A stretch of 64,000 nt of DNA from Roseomonas sp. (GCA_031180725.1 JAPSLO010000001.1:1-64000), one strand, 5' to 3'. Counted from the stretch's first letter, positions 8,659 to 16,907 are shown. The notes: generated by a model from the sequence alone, not told the origin. Program-made: numbers and translations.

Positions 8659-9018
8659 GGCGCGCCCCGGCCGTCATCATGGACATGCCTGGCGGCGGGC
8701 CCTGTTCCCGCTCCCTGTGCCCGTCGCGCAGCAGCTTATCGCCATCCGGGCGGAGCCGGCCCAGGGGGGCAACCGGACCGGGTCCACCCTGACGGCGAGC
8801 AGGGCATCGCGTTGCGGGCCGAACAACGCGGGGTCGTTCGCCTTGCTCACGCGCATGTAGCCGGTCAGCACGAGGTAGTCCGCTCCTCAAACAACTCGAT
8901 GTGTGACAACTGCGGAGCACCGCCCTCAGAGGCGGTTGGCCTGTCGCACAAGCCCGTCATTCCGGCCTTGCGCCGAGATCCCGCGCAATGTCGCCCGATG
9001 GGAGGGGCCTCGCCGGGC
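8659..9018. other. Intergenic stretch holding a serine-recombinase remnant
   Basis: Between the hybrid kinase and ohrR. It contains the resolvase N-terminal fragment described separately. It also holds a small hairpin at about 8921-8940 (ACCGCC, six-base loop, GGCGGT). No intact gene, recombination site or inverted-repeat pair could be identified. Confidence 0.5.
8677..8871 (-). pseudogene. N-terminal fragment of a Tn3-type resolvase/serine recombinase
   Basis: Reading from a GTG at 8871, the first 34 residues (to about 8770) match the start of Tn3-family resolvases. The block GYMRVSKAND has the catalytic Ser in its RVS motif, and QRDALLA is followed by VDP. After that the frame loses all resemblance to the family, and no continuation (the expected LDRLGR block) was found in the other frames. 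The protein is therefore truncated and lacks most of the catalytic domain and the DNA-binding domain. It marks the former presence of a transposon or integrative element beside ohrR. Confidence 0.65.
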
Positions 9019-9507
9019 CTATGTGCTTTCCGCCTTCCCCGATTGAGCGAGGTTCCAGCCGCCGATATGACCGTAGATGGCGTCGCGAAGCTGCTTAATC
9101 CCCCGGTTCAGCCTGCCGAGTTCCTCCGGCGATTGTCCCGAGGCCGCCAGCAGTGAATCGCCGAGGCAGCCGGCCCTGGATCTGAGCGCGCGGCCCTGCG
9201 CGGTCAGCGCGACGACAACCTGCCGCTCATTCTCCGGATTGCGGGTCCGGCGCACCAGCCCGGCGGCCTCAAGGCGCTTGAGAAGCGGCGTCAGCGTGCT
9301 CGATTCCAGCGCCAGGCGATCCGCAATGCCGCCGACCGTCTGCCTGTCCTCGCGCCACAGGACGTTGAGCACGAGGTACTGCGGATAGGTCAGGCCCAGC
9401 TCGTCCAGCAAGGGCTTGTAGACACGCTGGATGGCCATGCCGGCCGAATAGATCGCGTAGCAGAGCTGATCGTCCAGCGGCACCGGGCCCTTCGCGTCCT
9501 GGGTCAT
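9019..9507 (-). CDS. ohrR: OhrR, organic-peroxide-sensing MarR-family repressor
   Basis: A 162-residue winged-helix MarR-family regulator. Cys16 (DQLCYAIYSA) is the expected peroxide-sensing cysteine, and Tyr30 and Tyr41 sit at the same spacing (+14, +25) as the two tyrosines that bind the reactive Cys in Xanthomonas OhrR. A second Cys at 114 suggests the two-cysteine class. Oxidation of the sensor Cys should release the repressor from DNA. The start at 9507 has AGGAG upstream; an ATG at 9528 is an alternative. It is divergent from ohr, and the shared control region carries two identical palindromes. Confidence 0.9.
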   Translation of the reverse strand: MTQDAKGPVPLDDQLCYAIYSAGMAIQRVYKPLLDELGLTYPQYLVLNVLWREDRQTVGGIADRLALESSTLTPLLKRLEAAGLVRRTRNPENERQVVVALTAQGRALRSRAGCLGDSLLAASGQSPEELGRLNRGIKQLRDAIYGHIGGWNLAQSGKAEST

Positions 9508-9554
9508 GGCGAACTCCTTCAGCCTCATATAGCCGACCTCCCCGCGAAAATGGA

Positions 9555-9564
9555 TATCGCGATA
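9555..9564. promoter_or_regulatory. Candidate OhrR operator, copy 1 (TATCGCGATA)
   Basis: A perfect 10-bp palindrome, TATCGCGATA, lies upstream of the ohr -35 hexamer and close to the ohrR start. An identical copy lies at 9610-9619. Divergent ohrR-ohr pairs are normally controlled by OhrR bound in this interval, so these are the obvious binding-site candidates. The assignment is inferred from position and symmetry. Confidence 0.6.
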
Positions 9565-9574
9565 AAAATTACCT

Positions 9575-9604
9575 TTGACAGGCCGAAGGGGGCTGCGCTA
9601 AGAA
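9575..9604 (+). promoter_or_regulatory. Predicted ohr promoter
   Basis: A perfect -35 hexamer TTGACA at 9575-9580 is followed after 18 bases by TAAGAA (9599-9604) as the likely -10. The promoter sits between the two TATCGCGATA palindromes, and the second covers the expected transcription start. A repressor bound there would block initiation. Confidence 0.55.
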
Positions 9605-9609
9605 ATATG

Positions 9610-9619
9610 TATCGCGATA
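9610..9619. promoter_or_regulatory. Candidate OhrR operator, copy 2 (TATCGCGATA)
   Basis: The second exact copy of the palindrome, 55 bp (centre to centre) from the first, overlaps the predicted ohr transcription start. A half-like sequence CCGCGATA follows at 9628-9635. Two sites 55 bp apart are close to an integral number of helical turns, which would suit cooperative binding on one DNA face. Confidence 0.6.
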
Positions 9620-9650
9620 ACAGATGCCGCGATATGTGAAGGAGCAGCCC

Positions 9651-10076
9651 ATGAACATCCTCTACCGCACCGAAGCCACCGCCACGGGCGGCCGCACGGG
9701 GAAGGCCTCCACCACCGATGGCGCGTTCAGCGTCGTCCTGGTCACGCCGAAGGAGCTCGGCGGGCCCGGCGGCGACGGCGCCAACCCCGAGCAGCTCTTC
9801 GCCTCCGGCTATGCCGCCTGCTTCCTCGGCGCGCTCAAGTTCGTCGCCGGCCAGCGGAAGGTGAAGATCGCCGACCACAGCAGCGTCACGGCGGCGGTGG
9901 GCATCGGCAAGCGCGACGACGGCCAGGGCTTCGGCCTGGATGTCGCGCTGACGATTGCACTGCCCGGGGTCGAGCCCGGCATCGCGCGCGAACTGGTCGA
10001 TCAGGCGCATGTCGTCTGCCCGTACTCCCATGCCACCCGCAACGGTCTGAACGTGCGGCTCTCGCTGGCCGCCTGA
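9651..10076 (+). CDS. ohr: Ohr, organic hydroperoxide reductase
   Basis: A 141-residue thiol peroxidase of the Ohr/OsmC family that reduces organic and fatty-acid hydroperoxides. Both catalytic cysteines are present: the first in SGYAACFLGAL and the second in HVVCPYSHATR. Length equals the usual Ohr length. The start at 9651 (MNILYRTE) has GAAGGAG upstream; an in-frame ATG at 9624 lies beside the candidate operator and is less likely. The gene is divergent from ohrR and followed after 31 bases by a hydrolase gene probably on the same transcript. Confidence 0.95.
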   Translation: MNILYRTEATATGGRTGKASTTDGAFSVVLVTPKELGGPGGDGANPEQLFASGYAACFLGALKFVAGQRKVKIADHSSVTAAVGIGKRDDGQGFGLDVALTIALPGVEPGIARELVDQAHVVCPYSHATRNGLNVRLSLAA

Positions 10077-10107
10077 CCCCTCCACCTTCCCGGAAAGGAA
10101 GCCAGCC

Positions 10108-10899
10108 ATGTCCACCACGCGTCGTGATTTCGTCGCCGCCGCTGCTGCGGCAAGCCTCGCCGGTGCTGCCCAGGCGCAGCCGGACCATCAGGCCCCCCGT
10201 TCCCAGCCCGCCAGGAACGTGGTGCTGGTGCACGGCGCCTTCGCCGACGGCTCGGGCTGGCGCGGCGTCTATGACGAGCTGACCTCTCGCGGCTACAGGG
10301 TCAGCATCGTCCAGAATCCGCTGACCTCCCTCGCCGAGGATGTTGCGGCGACACGCCGCGTGCTGGACCGCCAGGACGGGCCGACCATTCTCGTCGGCCA
10401 TTCCTATGGCGGCACCGTCATCACCGAGGCGGGTATCCACCCGAAGGTCGCCGGCCTCGTCTATGTCGCTGCGCTGGCGCCGGATGCCGGCGAGTCGACG
10501 GGCGAGCAGTTCGCCGAGATCCCGGCGCCGCCGGACTTCATCATCGAGACGCAGCCGGACGGCTTCGGCTTCGTGAACATGGAGAAGTTCAAGATCGGCT
10601 TTGCCGGCGACACCAGCGATGCCGATGCCGCCTTCCTGCGGGACTCCCAGGTGCCCATCAACATGTCGATCTTCGCCACCAAGGTCAGCCACGCCGCCTG
10701 GCGAAGCAGGCCGAGCTGGGCCGTCGTGCCGACTCAGGACAACGCGATCGACCCCCGGCTGCTGCGCCGCACCGCCCGCCGCATCGGCGCAGTGACCGAG
10801 GAGGTGGAGGGCAGCCATGTCGTCTTCCTGAGCCAGCCGAAGGCCGTGGCCGAGGTGATCGATCGTGCCGCCAGGGGCGCTCAGGGCACTGCGCCCTGA
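10108..10899 (+). CDS. Exported alpha/beta hydrolase, ohr-linked
   Basis: A 263-residue alpha/beta hydrolase. The N-terminus MSTTRRDFVAAAAAASLAGA is a twin-arginine signal peptide, so the folded enzyme is probably exported by Tat. The mature protein has VHGAFADGSGW (oxyanion loop) and the nucleophile elbow GHSYGG. A candidate acid Asp lies near TQDNAIDP and the catalytic His in GSHVVFLSQP. This pattern is that of the EstC/PnbE-like hydrolases often next to peroxide or stress genes. AAAGGAAG precedes the start. It follows ohr closely and is likely induced with it. Confidence 0.82.
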   Translation: MSTTRRDFVAAAAAASLAGAAQAQPDHQAPRSQPARNVVLVHGAFADGSGWRGVYDELTSRGYRVSIVQNPLTSLAEDVAATRRVLDRQDGPTILVGHSYGGTVITEAGIHPKVAGLVYVAALAPDAGESTGEQFAEIPAPPDFIIETQPDGFGFVNMEKFKIGFAGDTSDADAAFLRDSQVPINMSIFATKVSHAAWRSRPSWAVVPTQDNAIDPRLLRRTARRIGAVTEEVEGSHVVFLSQPKAVAEVIDRAARGAQGTAP

Positions 10900-10900
10900 G
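10880..10900 (+). terminator. Hairpin overlapping the hydrolase stop codon
   Basis: CTCAGGGC at 10880-10887 and GCCCTGAG at 10893-10900 form an 8-bp stem with a 5-base loop. The 3' arm contains the stop codon of the hydrolase gene. No T-tract follows, so it is a weak or factor-assisted terminator candidate for the ohr operon. Confidence 0.4.
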
Positions 10901-10953
10901 GCCCTCGGCGGCGGCCGATCGGCCACTTGGGGAGAGGCGGGCGGCGGCGCGGC

Positions 10954-11760
10954 CTATCGCCTGTTGCGGACGGGCACGGTCTCGACGGCAAGCTGCGGCG
11001 TCTGTCCGCTTTCCCAGCTATTCGCGCCGGCCGCGGGGGTCGGAACCGGAATCCCTGCGCGGGCGCGGCGCTTTTCCTCCATCGAGACGCCCTGGTCGCG
11101 GTCGCGCGCCGCGACGACCTGCGGATCGATCTGGCCCTCGCGCGTGAAGCCCATCATCAGCCGGGGGATGCCGAGCGGCAGCGTGTCGCCCCGGTCGATC
11201 TGCCAGGTGTGCCAGGTCTTGCCGTAGGTGTTGGCCAGCATGCGCATGGCCACCGTCTCCACCGCCTCGGGGATGCCGGGCATGACCAGCAGGCCCGAGG
11301 TCGTCTCGTAGTGATGGCTGTGCCAGAGGCGCTTCTCGTCCTCCGGCAACTGCGTGAACAGGCGCTCGGAGATGATGTACTCGATGCCGATCAGGCGGGC
11401 CTGATCACTGTTGCCGTCGAAGATCGTGCACTGGTGCAGGTCTTCGGTGAGGTGGGTGCAGTAGTGATGCGCCCGGACCGGCCGGCCCATGTCATCGGCG
11501 TAGAAGTGGAAGCCGTCCAGATAAAGGTCCATGGCGTTCAGCGGCGCCTTGGTCTGCAGCACGGCTGCGCCGGCCCCCAGCACCCGGCTTCGCGTCGAGG
11601 GTGGATCACCGGCCGCCGCCGGTCCGCCGGGATGCGGCTCCGGCTGCGGCTGCTGGGCATGCGCCCTGCCGCAGGCGCAGACCGCGACGGAACTCGCTGC
11701 GCCGGCGAGCAGCGTGGAGCCGAAGGCACGGCGCTTCATCGCGGATGAGAGCCGGTTCAT
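10954..11760 (-). CDS. OBAP-like protein (DUF1264), exported
   Basis: A 268-residue protein of the oil-body-associated protein family (DUF1264). The diagnostic core runs from about residue 75: HHYCTHLTEDLHQCTIFDG, then ARLIGIEYIISE, LWHSHHYETTSG and YGKTWHTWQIDRGD, with conserved His residues suggesting metal binding. The N-terminus (KRRAF plus a hydrophobic run ending at AHA) looks like a Tat-type signal; the Cys residues inside it could alternatively mark a lipoprotein. The start at 11760 has AAGGA upstream. Plant members coat lipid bodies; the bacterial function is unknown. It is convergent with the hydrolase gene. Confidence 0.8.
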   Translation of the reverse strand: MNRLSSAMKRRAFGSTLLAGAASSVAVCACGRAHAQQPQPEPHPGGPAAAGDPPSTRSRVLGAGAAVLQTKAPLNAMDLYLDGFHFYADDMGRPVRAHHYCTHLTEDLHQCTIFDGNSDQARLIGIEYIISERLFTQLPEDEKRLWHSHHYETTSGLLVMPGIPEAVETVAMRMLANTYGKTWHTWQIDRGDTLPLGIPRLMMGFTREGQIDPQVVAARDRDQGVSMEEKRRARAGIPVPTPAAGANSWESGQTPQLAVETVPVRNRR

Positions 11761-12063
11761 GGCGTGTCCTTCCGGGACAATGTTGGCCCAGAACCGGTCC
11801 CGACTGTGGGGGTTCCGGCCCGCGGGCCGGTGCTGTCCGCTGCGGATCACGCATCGGCGGCCTGGAAGGTGGCTGTACGCCTGTCGCGGGTCTGGCCCGC
11901 CTCCGTGACGTCTTCGCGCGGCGCCATCAGGGCAGGGCGCTCCGGCGAGATCCCGGTGGCGGTGCCGATGCCGGGCGCAGGAAGCCCGTCACCGCGGCGG
12001 GCAGCGCAGTTTTCTCCAGGGGGGACGGCGCCCCCCTGGAAGATCCCACACGCCCGGCGCGCC
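11761..12063. other. Intergenic stretch, no feature seen
   Basis: About 300 bases between the OBAP-like gene start and the end of the next minus-strand gene. Apart from the ribosome-binding site (AAGGA on the minus strand) for the OBAP-like gene, no gene, repeat or recognisable regulatory site was found. The region should carry that gene's promoter. Confidence 0.4.
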
Positions 12064-13020
12064 TCAGGCCGCCACCCGCAGCCCCAGCAGCGACCGTGCG
12101 GCCTGCAGGGCCGCGGCGCTTTCGGGCAGCAGGCCGGCGGTCAGCTCGGCCTCGTCGCAGGCCAGGCTGTCCGCGGCGGGCAGGGACAGCGCCATGGGCG
12201 CCGGGCGGCTCGCTTCCGGCTGGCGGAAGCGCGAGGCCAGCACCGGCGGCAGGCTGTGCAGCAGGCCGGTGGCATTCAGCCGGTCCAGCCGCGCCGTGGC
12301 AGCGGGCAGGGCGGTTTCCGCTTCCTCAAGCCGCAGCGCAATCAGGCGCGCGGCCACGGCCGGGCCACGCAGCGCAGAAGCGGTGGCGGCCGCCAGCCCG
12401 TCCAGCACCATGGCGCGGCCTTCCGCGGCGCCCCAGAGCAGGCCGAAAGCGAGCGCGCCGTTCTCTTCCTCCAGCGTCGTCTGCAGCAGGCGGTGCTGCG
12501 GGAAGACGGGGCCGGCGGCGCGCCAAGTGCCGCCGGGGCCGGATTCCGTCTCCATCCACAGCATGCCGTCGCGCGGGGCGATGCGGGCCAGGCTGCCGGT
12601 CACCTCCGGCCGGTCGGCCGTGCCGCCGGCCTGCAGCAGCAGCCAGCAGCCGGTGTAGCGGCTGGCCAGCTCCACTGGCGCGCCGCCACCCGCCGCCATG
12701 GCGCGGGGGTAGAGGGTGCGCGCCGCCTGGGCCAGCACCGGCCCGCCTGGCGGCTGGGCGGCGGCGATCAGCCGCTCGCCGAATTGCGCCGTGGGCAATT
12801 GCCAGTCCGCGCGGGCGAAGCCCGGCAGCTCCGCCCGGATGGCGGCGGTGAGGGAGACGAGGCTCGCCTCGCCCGGCGTCACATGGCCGGCGGCCCAGCG
12901 CAGCGCGACGGATTTGTCGACGCCGGCCTTCTGGGCCAGCTGGCCGCGGCTCCAGCACAGGCGGTCCAGAACGAGGGCAAGCTTGGCGGTGAAATCTGGG
13001 ATTCCAGGTGCTCTGGGCAT
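12064..13020 (-). CDS. Helix-turn-helix protein of unknown function
   Basis: A 318-residue protein. Residues about 9-62 resemble a Cro/XRE helix-turn-helix: LDRLCWSRGQLAQKAGVDKS fits helices 2-3, followed by VALRWAAGHVTPG. The remaining 250 residues are Ala/Leu-rich and match no family I recognise. The middle (about 115-190) contains alternating strands around GCWLLLQAGG and MLWMETESGPGG and might form a ligand-binding domain. A regulator is the natural guess, but no target is visible. The strongest possible operator region is the 660-bp gap on its 5' side. Confidence 0.65.
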   Translation of the reverse strand: MPRAPGIPDFTAKLALVLDRLCWSRGQLAQKAGVDKSVALRWAAGHVTPGEASLVSLTAAIRAELPGFARADWQLPTAQFGERLIAAAQPPGGPVLAQAARTLYPRAMAAGGGAPVELASRYTGCWLLLQAGGTADRPEVTGSLARIAPRDGMLWMETESGPGGTWRAAGPVFPQHRLLQTTLEEENGALAFGLLWGAAEGRAMVLDGLAAATASALRGPAVAARLIALRLEEAETALPAATARLDRLNATGLLHSLPPVLASRFRQPEASRPAPMALSLPAADSLACDEAELTAGLLPESAAALQAARSLLGLRVAA

Positions 13021-13680
13021 GCGTCACTCCGTGGCAATGGGGCCGATCGGGGCGTTGGCCGATGAGGCCGGCATGGCGCGGGACTTGCCCAAACTGGGCG
13101 GCCAAGGCGCGGCATTATCGTTCCATGGCCGGTTCGGAGCTGCCGCTTGATGCACCTTCCGCCGCCGCGGCCCGGCAGCGTCTACTGCGCAGGCATCCGC
13201 GGCCCCCCCGGTGGGGCCACCCGTGGCGGCGATCGGCATGTGGGCGAGCAGCACCATGTCTCCGGCCTTGTGTTGTGCTGCCGATCCTGGACGCGCCACA
13301 TTTCACCAGCGCTACGGCCTGTTGCGTGTGTTTCGAATCTACGCCGGTTTCAGTTCACTTCGCCGTGAAATGCCAGCCCCGGTTGTGTTTCCGAACCGGA
13401 TCGGTGTTCGGCAAGGCCCTGAAATCGCGAGATGGTTGAAGCGGCCGGATGCCTCGGCGGGGTGGCTGCGGCGGGTGGGCCCGGGCAGGCGCCGTCTCTC
13501 GGCAGGCGCAGGGCGGCGCGTCTAGGTTGTGGAATCACCGGGGCGGCGGGACGGCCCGCGACCATGCCGGCGCGCGCCGGCGCGGGGCAGCCGATCCGCG
13601 CTACCCGCGGAGTTCCAATCGGGGATGCGGCGGCGGTCCGGCGGACGGTGGCCGCGGCCATTCATGTGTGCCGAGGCCTG
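13021..13680. other. 660-bp gap with no convincing gene
   Basis: It separates two divergently transcribed unknown genes (putative DNA-binding proteins). A minus-strand frame at 13024-13299 is open, but its translation is Ala/Pro-rich without family resemblance. The part at about 13290-13410 is richer in A and T than the rest, as expected of a promoter region. Nothing specific can be named. Confidence 0.4.
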
Positions 13681-14565
13681 ATGTTCCCAGATGAAGCGCC
13701 GCCGGGGGCGGGTTCCGACCGGCAGCGCCTTCGGCAGCATCCGCGCTTCCGTCAGGCCATGGTGGTGACCGCGCAGTCCGGCCTGGAGCTGTACCAGAGG
13801 CAGCGGCTGATGAGCCTGGTGGCGAAGGACAATGGCCGCTTCATCGTCACGCTGCTGGCCCTGGCGATGCATCACGGCGTCGGCGGCGAGGGCGGGCTGG
13901 AACCGCGGCGGCTGGGCGCCCTGGCCGCGCAGACGGGCCTGTGCAGCGCGATGCGGGCGCGGGCGCTGGTGTGGCTGCTGACCTGGGGTGGCTATCTGGC
14001 GCCGGCCGGGGAAGGGCGGCTGCAACCCACCATACGGCTGATGGCGATGCACCGGGAGCGGCTGGGCCGCCAGTTGGCGGCGCTGGCGCTGGTGGCGCCG
14101 GAGGCCCTGCCGGCAGCCTCGCGCGTGGGCGAGGACCTGGTGGTGGCCGGCTTCTGTCGTGCCCAGGCGCAGCGTTTCCTGGCCGGCGCGCGCTTCAGCG
14201 CCGCCGCGCCGGAACTGGCCGGGCCGATCGGGCGCAATGGCGGGCTGCTGGTGCTGCTCAGCCTGTGGCTGGCCGCCATCGGGGAGATGCCGCCGCTGAG
14301 CGCCGCGGCGATGGCACGCCGCTGCCGCGTCTGGTACCCGGAGGTGGTCGCCACGCTGCGCATGGCGGAATCCGCTGGGCTGCTGCGGCGCGAGCGCCGC
14401 GCCATCCGCCTGCTGCCCTCGCTGGAGGATGCGCTGGAGCGCTTCTTCGCCGAGCTGTTCCGCCACAATGCCGAGGCAGCGGTGGAGGCGGTGGCCTGGG
14501 CGGATGCGCAGATGGCGGCGCGCGGCCTTTCCGCCATGGTTCAGGCGCAGAGCGTCTCCAGATAG
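13681..14565 (+). CDS. Unknown protein, possibly a winged-helix regulator
   Basis: A 294-residue protein, not assigned to any family. Two parts read like winged-helix DNA-binding segments: LGALAAQTGLCSAMRARALV (about 80-99) and AAAMARRCRVWYPEVVATLR followed by MAESAGLLRRERRAIRL (about 206-242). It is Ala/Leu/Arg-rich with no membrane segment. The start at 13681 is the first ATG at which the sequence becomes protein-like; the frame is open upstream to 13432 but low in information there. Its 3' end overlaps the convergent HD-type gene by 25 bases. Confidence 0.6.
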   Translation: MFPDEAPPGAGSDRQRLRQHPRFRQAMVVTAQSGLELYQRQRLMSLVAKDNGRFIVTLLALAMHHGVGGEGGLEPRRLGALAAQTGLCSAMRARALVWLLTWGGYLAPAGEGRLQPTIRLMAMHRERLGRQLAALALVAPEALPAASRVGEDLVVAGFCRAQAQRFLAGARFSAAAPELAGPIGRNGGLLVLLSLWLAAIGEMPPLSAAAMARRCRVWYPEVVATLRMAESAGLLRRERRAIRLLPSLEDALERFFAELFRHNAEAAVEAVAWADAQMAARGLSAMVQAQSVSR

Positions 14566-15137
14566 GCTTCCAGGTTGCGCCGGGCGCGCCTTTCCAGGGC
14601 CAGGTGGTAGCGGTCCGTGCGGAAGATCCTCTCGCGCCACAGCATCATGCGCAGCGCGGCGGCGCGGCCGGCGGCGTAGCGGTCCTCGTCCATATGCGCG
14701 TGCTCCGCCCGCAGCGCGGCCTCATAGGCGGCGTGTTCGGCCGACGATGCGCCGAGCGGGGCGTTGTCCATGTCGAGCAGCAGGGCGGCATCGCCGCGCA
14801 GCGAAGGGTCGTCGGTCTCCGGCAGGTCCTGGCGGTCCAGCGCATGGATCAGCGCCTCGGCGCGGGAGAGGACGGCCTCCGGCGTGCCGGGCAGGGCACG
14901 GCGCAGCAGCGCGGCGGAACGCGCCGCGGAATCCGGGCGGCTGCGGTCGAAGACGGCGGAGTGGAACAGGATCGCCAGGATGAAGGGTGCGGGCTCCGCG
15001 ATGGCGTGGGCGATGTCCTGCGATTCCACCAGCAGCGCGGCGACGCGCGGCCAGGTGTGGTGGTGCCGGCCCGGCGAGGCGTGCAGCTTCTGCAACTGCG
15101 CGAGCAGCGCGGGGGAAAGGGGCGGGGCGCCGGACAT
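14541..15137 (-). CDS. Predicted HD-superfamily metal-dependent phosphohydrolase
   Basis: A 198-residue protein resembling the COG4339 group of HD-like phosphohydrolases. The expected pattern is present: HASPGRHHHTWPRVAALL (about 19-36), LAILFHSAVFD (about 55-65, the HS/H-D metal-ligand region) and LLDMDNAPLGA (about 119-129). Length agrees with the family. The substrate is not known for this group. The 3' end overlaps the convergent unknown gene by 25 bases. Confidence 0.78.
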   Translation of the reverse strand: MSGAPPLSPALLAQLQKLHASPGRHHHTWPRVAALLVESQDIAHAIAEPAPFILAILFHSAVFDRSRPDSAARSAALLRRALPGTPEAVLSRAEALIHALDRQDLPETDDPSLRGDAALLLDMDNAPLGASSAEHAAYEAALRAEHAHMDEDRYAAGRAAALRMMLWRERIFRTDRYHLALERRARRNLEAYLETLCA

Positions 15138-15330
15138 GCGCGCCGGTTAGCGCCGGGCGGCGAGTCGGGCCAGGGGTGGGCTAGGCATGGCCGCGGTGCT
15201 CCGCGGGCGGTGGACGGGGGGTCACGCATCCCACCCCGGCCCCCCGCGAGCAGGGGAGGGGGCGCGGGAGATGCGGACGGGCTTCTTCTGCCGGAGCTGC
15301 ACGACGCCCGCGCCGCGAAGGCGGCCCCGC

Positions 15331-15368
15331 GCGCGCCACGCCGAAGGCATGCCTTTGGCGTGGCGCGT
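15331..15368 (-). terminator. Long hairpin downstream of the UxaA-family operon
   Basis: CGCGCCACGCC at 15332-15342 pairs perfectly with GGCGTGGCGCG at 15357-15367, and the intervening bases extend the stem (GAAGG with CCTTT, one G-T pair) to about 16 bp around a four-base loop. It lies 15 bases beyond the stop of the large-subunit gene on the minus strand. No T-tract is present. It is the strongest stem found in any gap. Confidence 0.55.
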
Positions 15369-15382
15369 CCGAGGGTAGCGCG

Positions 15383-16558
15383 TTACGCGCTCTCGTAGAG
15401 GCGCGTCAGGCTGTACTCGCGGTGGCCCAGAAGTTCGGCCGCCGTCAGTTCGCCATCGGCGGTGCGCAGCATGCAGTCCAGCAGCGCCTCGCCGGCGTCA
15501 TCCATGTTCATCCGCTTCTGCAGCAGGCCCGTGACGTCCACGTCGATATGCTCGGACATGGTCCGCTGCGTGCGCGGGTTCGCGGTGATCTTAATGACCG
15601 GCAGGATCGGGTTGCCGATCACATTGCCCTGGCCGGTCGGGAAGAAATGCACCGCATAGCCGGACGCCGCGCAAAGCGTGACCATCTCGGCCGCGGCGGA
15701 GGAGCTGTCCATGAACCAGAGGCCGGGATGCGTCGGCGCCTCGGCCTTGTCCAGCACGCCATCGACTGTGCACTTCTTGCCGATCTTCTGGATGTTGCCG
15801 AGCGCCTTCTCCTCGATGGTGGTCAGGCCACCTTCGATATTGCCCTTGGTGGGCTGGCTCTCGGAGAGGTCGTTGGTCTTGTTGGCCTCGATCACGCGCT
15901 GGTAGCGGTTGAACATGGCCATGAACTGCTCGGCGATCTCCGGCGTCTTGCAGCGCGCGGCCACCAGGTGCTCGCCGCCGGTGATCTCCGAGGTCTCGCC
16001 GAAGACCAGCGTGTTGCCGTTCTCCCACAGCTTGTCGAAGGCATTGCCGACGGTGGGGCAGGAGGCGAGGCCCGAGGTGGTGTCGCTCTCGCCGCACTTG
16101 GTGGAAACCCAGAGTTCGGTGATCGGCGCCTTCGTCTTCTTCAGGCGGGAGGCATGCTTGACCATCTTGTAGGCGGCGCGGGAGGCGCTCGCGATGGTGT
16201 TGATGTCGCCATTCTGCTCGATGGCGAAGCCCTCCACGGGCTTGCCGGACTTGGCGATGCCTTCCACCACGCGGCCGGTCCAGCCCGGCTCGATGCCGAT
16301 GACCACCACGCCGGCGACATTCGGGTTGGTCCCGGTGCCGATCAGGGTGCGGAAATGCAGGTCGAGGTCGGCGCCGAACTGCAGGCGGCCATAGGCGTGC
16401 GGGATCGCCATGGCGCCCTTGATGTTGTTGGCCACGGCCTCCGCCGCCGCATTGGAGAGGTCGTCCACCGGCAGGATGATGACGTGGTTGCGCACGCCCA
16501 TCCGGCCATTCTCGCGGCGCCAGCCTTCGAAGGAGGCGCCCTTCAGATCGATGCCCAT
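15383..16558 (-). CDS. UxaA-family lyase, large subunit (altronate/galactarate dehydratase or sulfolactate sulfo-lyase type)
   Basis: A 391-residue protein homologous to the C-terminal catalytic part of altronate and galactarate dehydratases. Recognisable blocks are [19 protein letters not shown] (about 19-37), [28 protein letters not shown] (about 151-167, with conserved Cys residues, probably metal/cluster ligands) and [20 protein letters not shown]. The N-terminal SAF domain is encoded by the separate upstream gene. A 94 plus 391-residue split is also that of (2R)-sulfolactate sulfo-lyase (SuyA/SuyB), so that substrate is possible, but no sulfonate gene flanks it. Confidence 0.85.
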   Translation of the reverse strand: MGIDLKGASFEGWRRENGRMGVRNHVIILPVDDLSNAAAEAVANNIKGAMAIPHAYGRLQFGADLDLHFRTLIGTGTNPNVAGVVVIGIEPGWTGRVVEGIAKSGKPVEGFAIEQNGDINTIASASRAAYKMVKHASRLKKTKAPITELWVSTKCGESDTTSGLASCPTVGNAFDKLWENGNTLVFGETSEITGGEHLVAARCKTPEIAEQFMAMFNRYQRVIEANKTNDLSESQPTKGNIEGGLTTIEEKALGNIQKIGKKCTVDGVLDKAEAPTHPGLWFMDSSSAAAEMVTLCAASGYAVHFFPTGQGNVIGNPILPVIKITANPRTQRTMSEHIDVDVTGLLQKRMNMDDAGEALLDCMLRTADGELTAAELLGHREYSLTRLYESA

Positions 16559-16571
16559 CCTGGCGTTTTCC

Positions 16572-16856
16572 TTACCAGCGCTTTGTCTTGACGTTGTGGA
16601 CGTGCAGGTGCTCGCCGGCGCCGATGTTCTTCACCGCCCTGCCGATATCTACGCCGTATTTGATGATGGTCTCGCCTTCCTTGATCGGCTTGATCGCCAG
16701 CTTGTGGCCGATCGGGATGTCCGACTTGGCGTCGAACTCGATCATCTTGTCCTGATCCATGATCCAGCCGTTCAGGCGGTTGCCGGCCTTCAGGCCTTCC
16801 ACCACCACCACGCCCACGCTGTCGCCCTCGTCATGGACGACGAAGTGGATGGTCAT
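16572..16856 (-). CDS. UxaA-family lyase, small SAF-domain subunit
   Basis: A 94-residue protein made of a single SAF domain: [19 protein letters not shown] (about 16-34), [15 protein letters not shown] (about 47-61), [11 protein letters not shown] and a [12 protein letters not shown] tail. It corresponds to the N-terminal domain of altronate dehydratase or to SuyA and should pair with the large subunit encoded 13 bases downstream. GGAAG precedes the start. The gene is divergent from gntR, and the gap carries an inverted repeat. Large and small subunits are surely co-transcribed. Confidence 0.85.
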   Translation of the reverse strand: MTIHFVVHDEGDSVGVVVVEGLKAGNRLNGWIMDQDKMIEFDAKSDIPIGHKLAIKPIKEGETIIKYGVDIGRAVKNIGAGEHLHVHNVKTKRW

Positions 16857-16907
16857 GCGCTTCCGTCCCCTCTGATGGTCGGGGGAGGCTATGCCGTGCT
16901 TGACCGG

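Noticed and set aside
13024-13299. Possible 91-codon gene on the minus strand in the 660-bp gap
   Set aside because: Ala/Pro-rich translation, no ribosome-binding site seen, no family resemblance.
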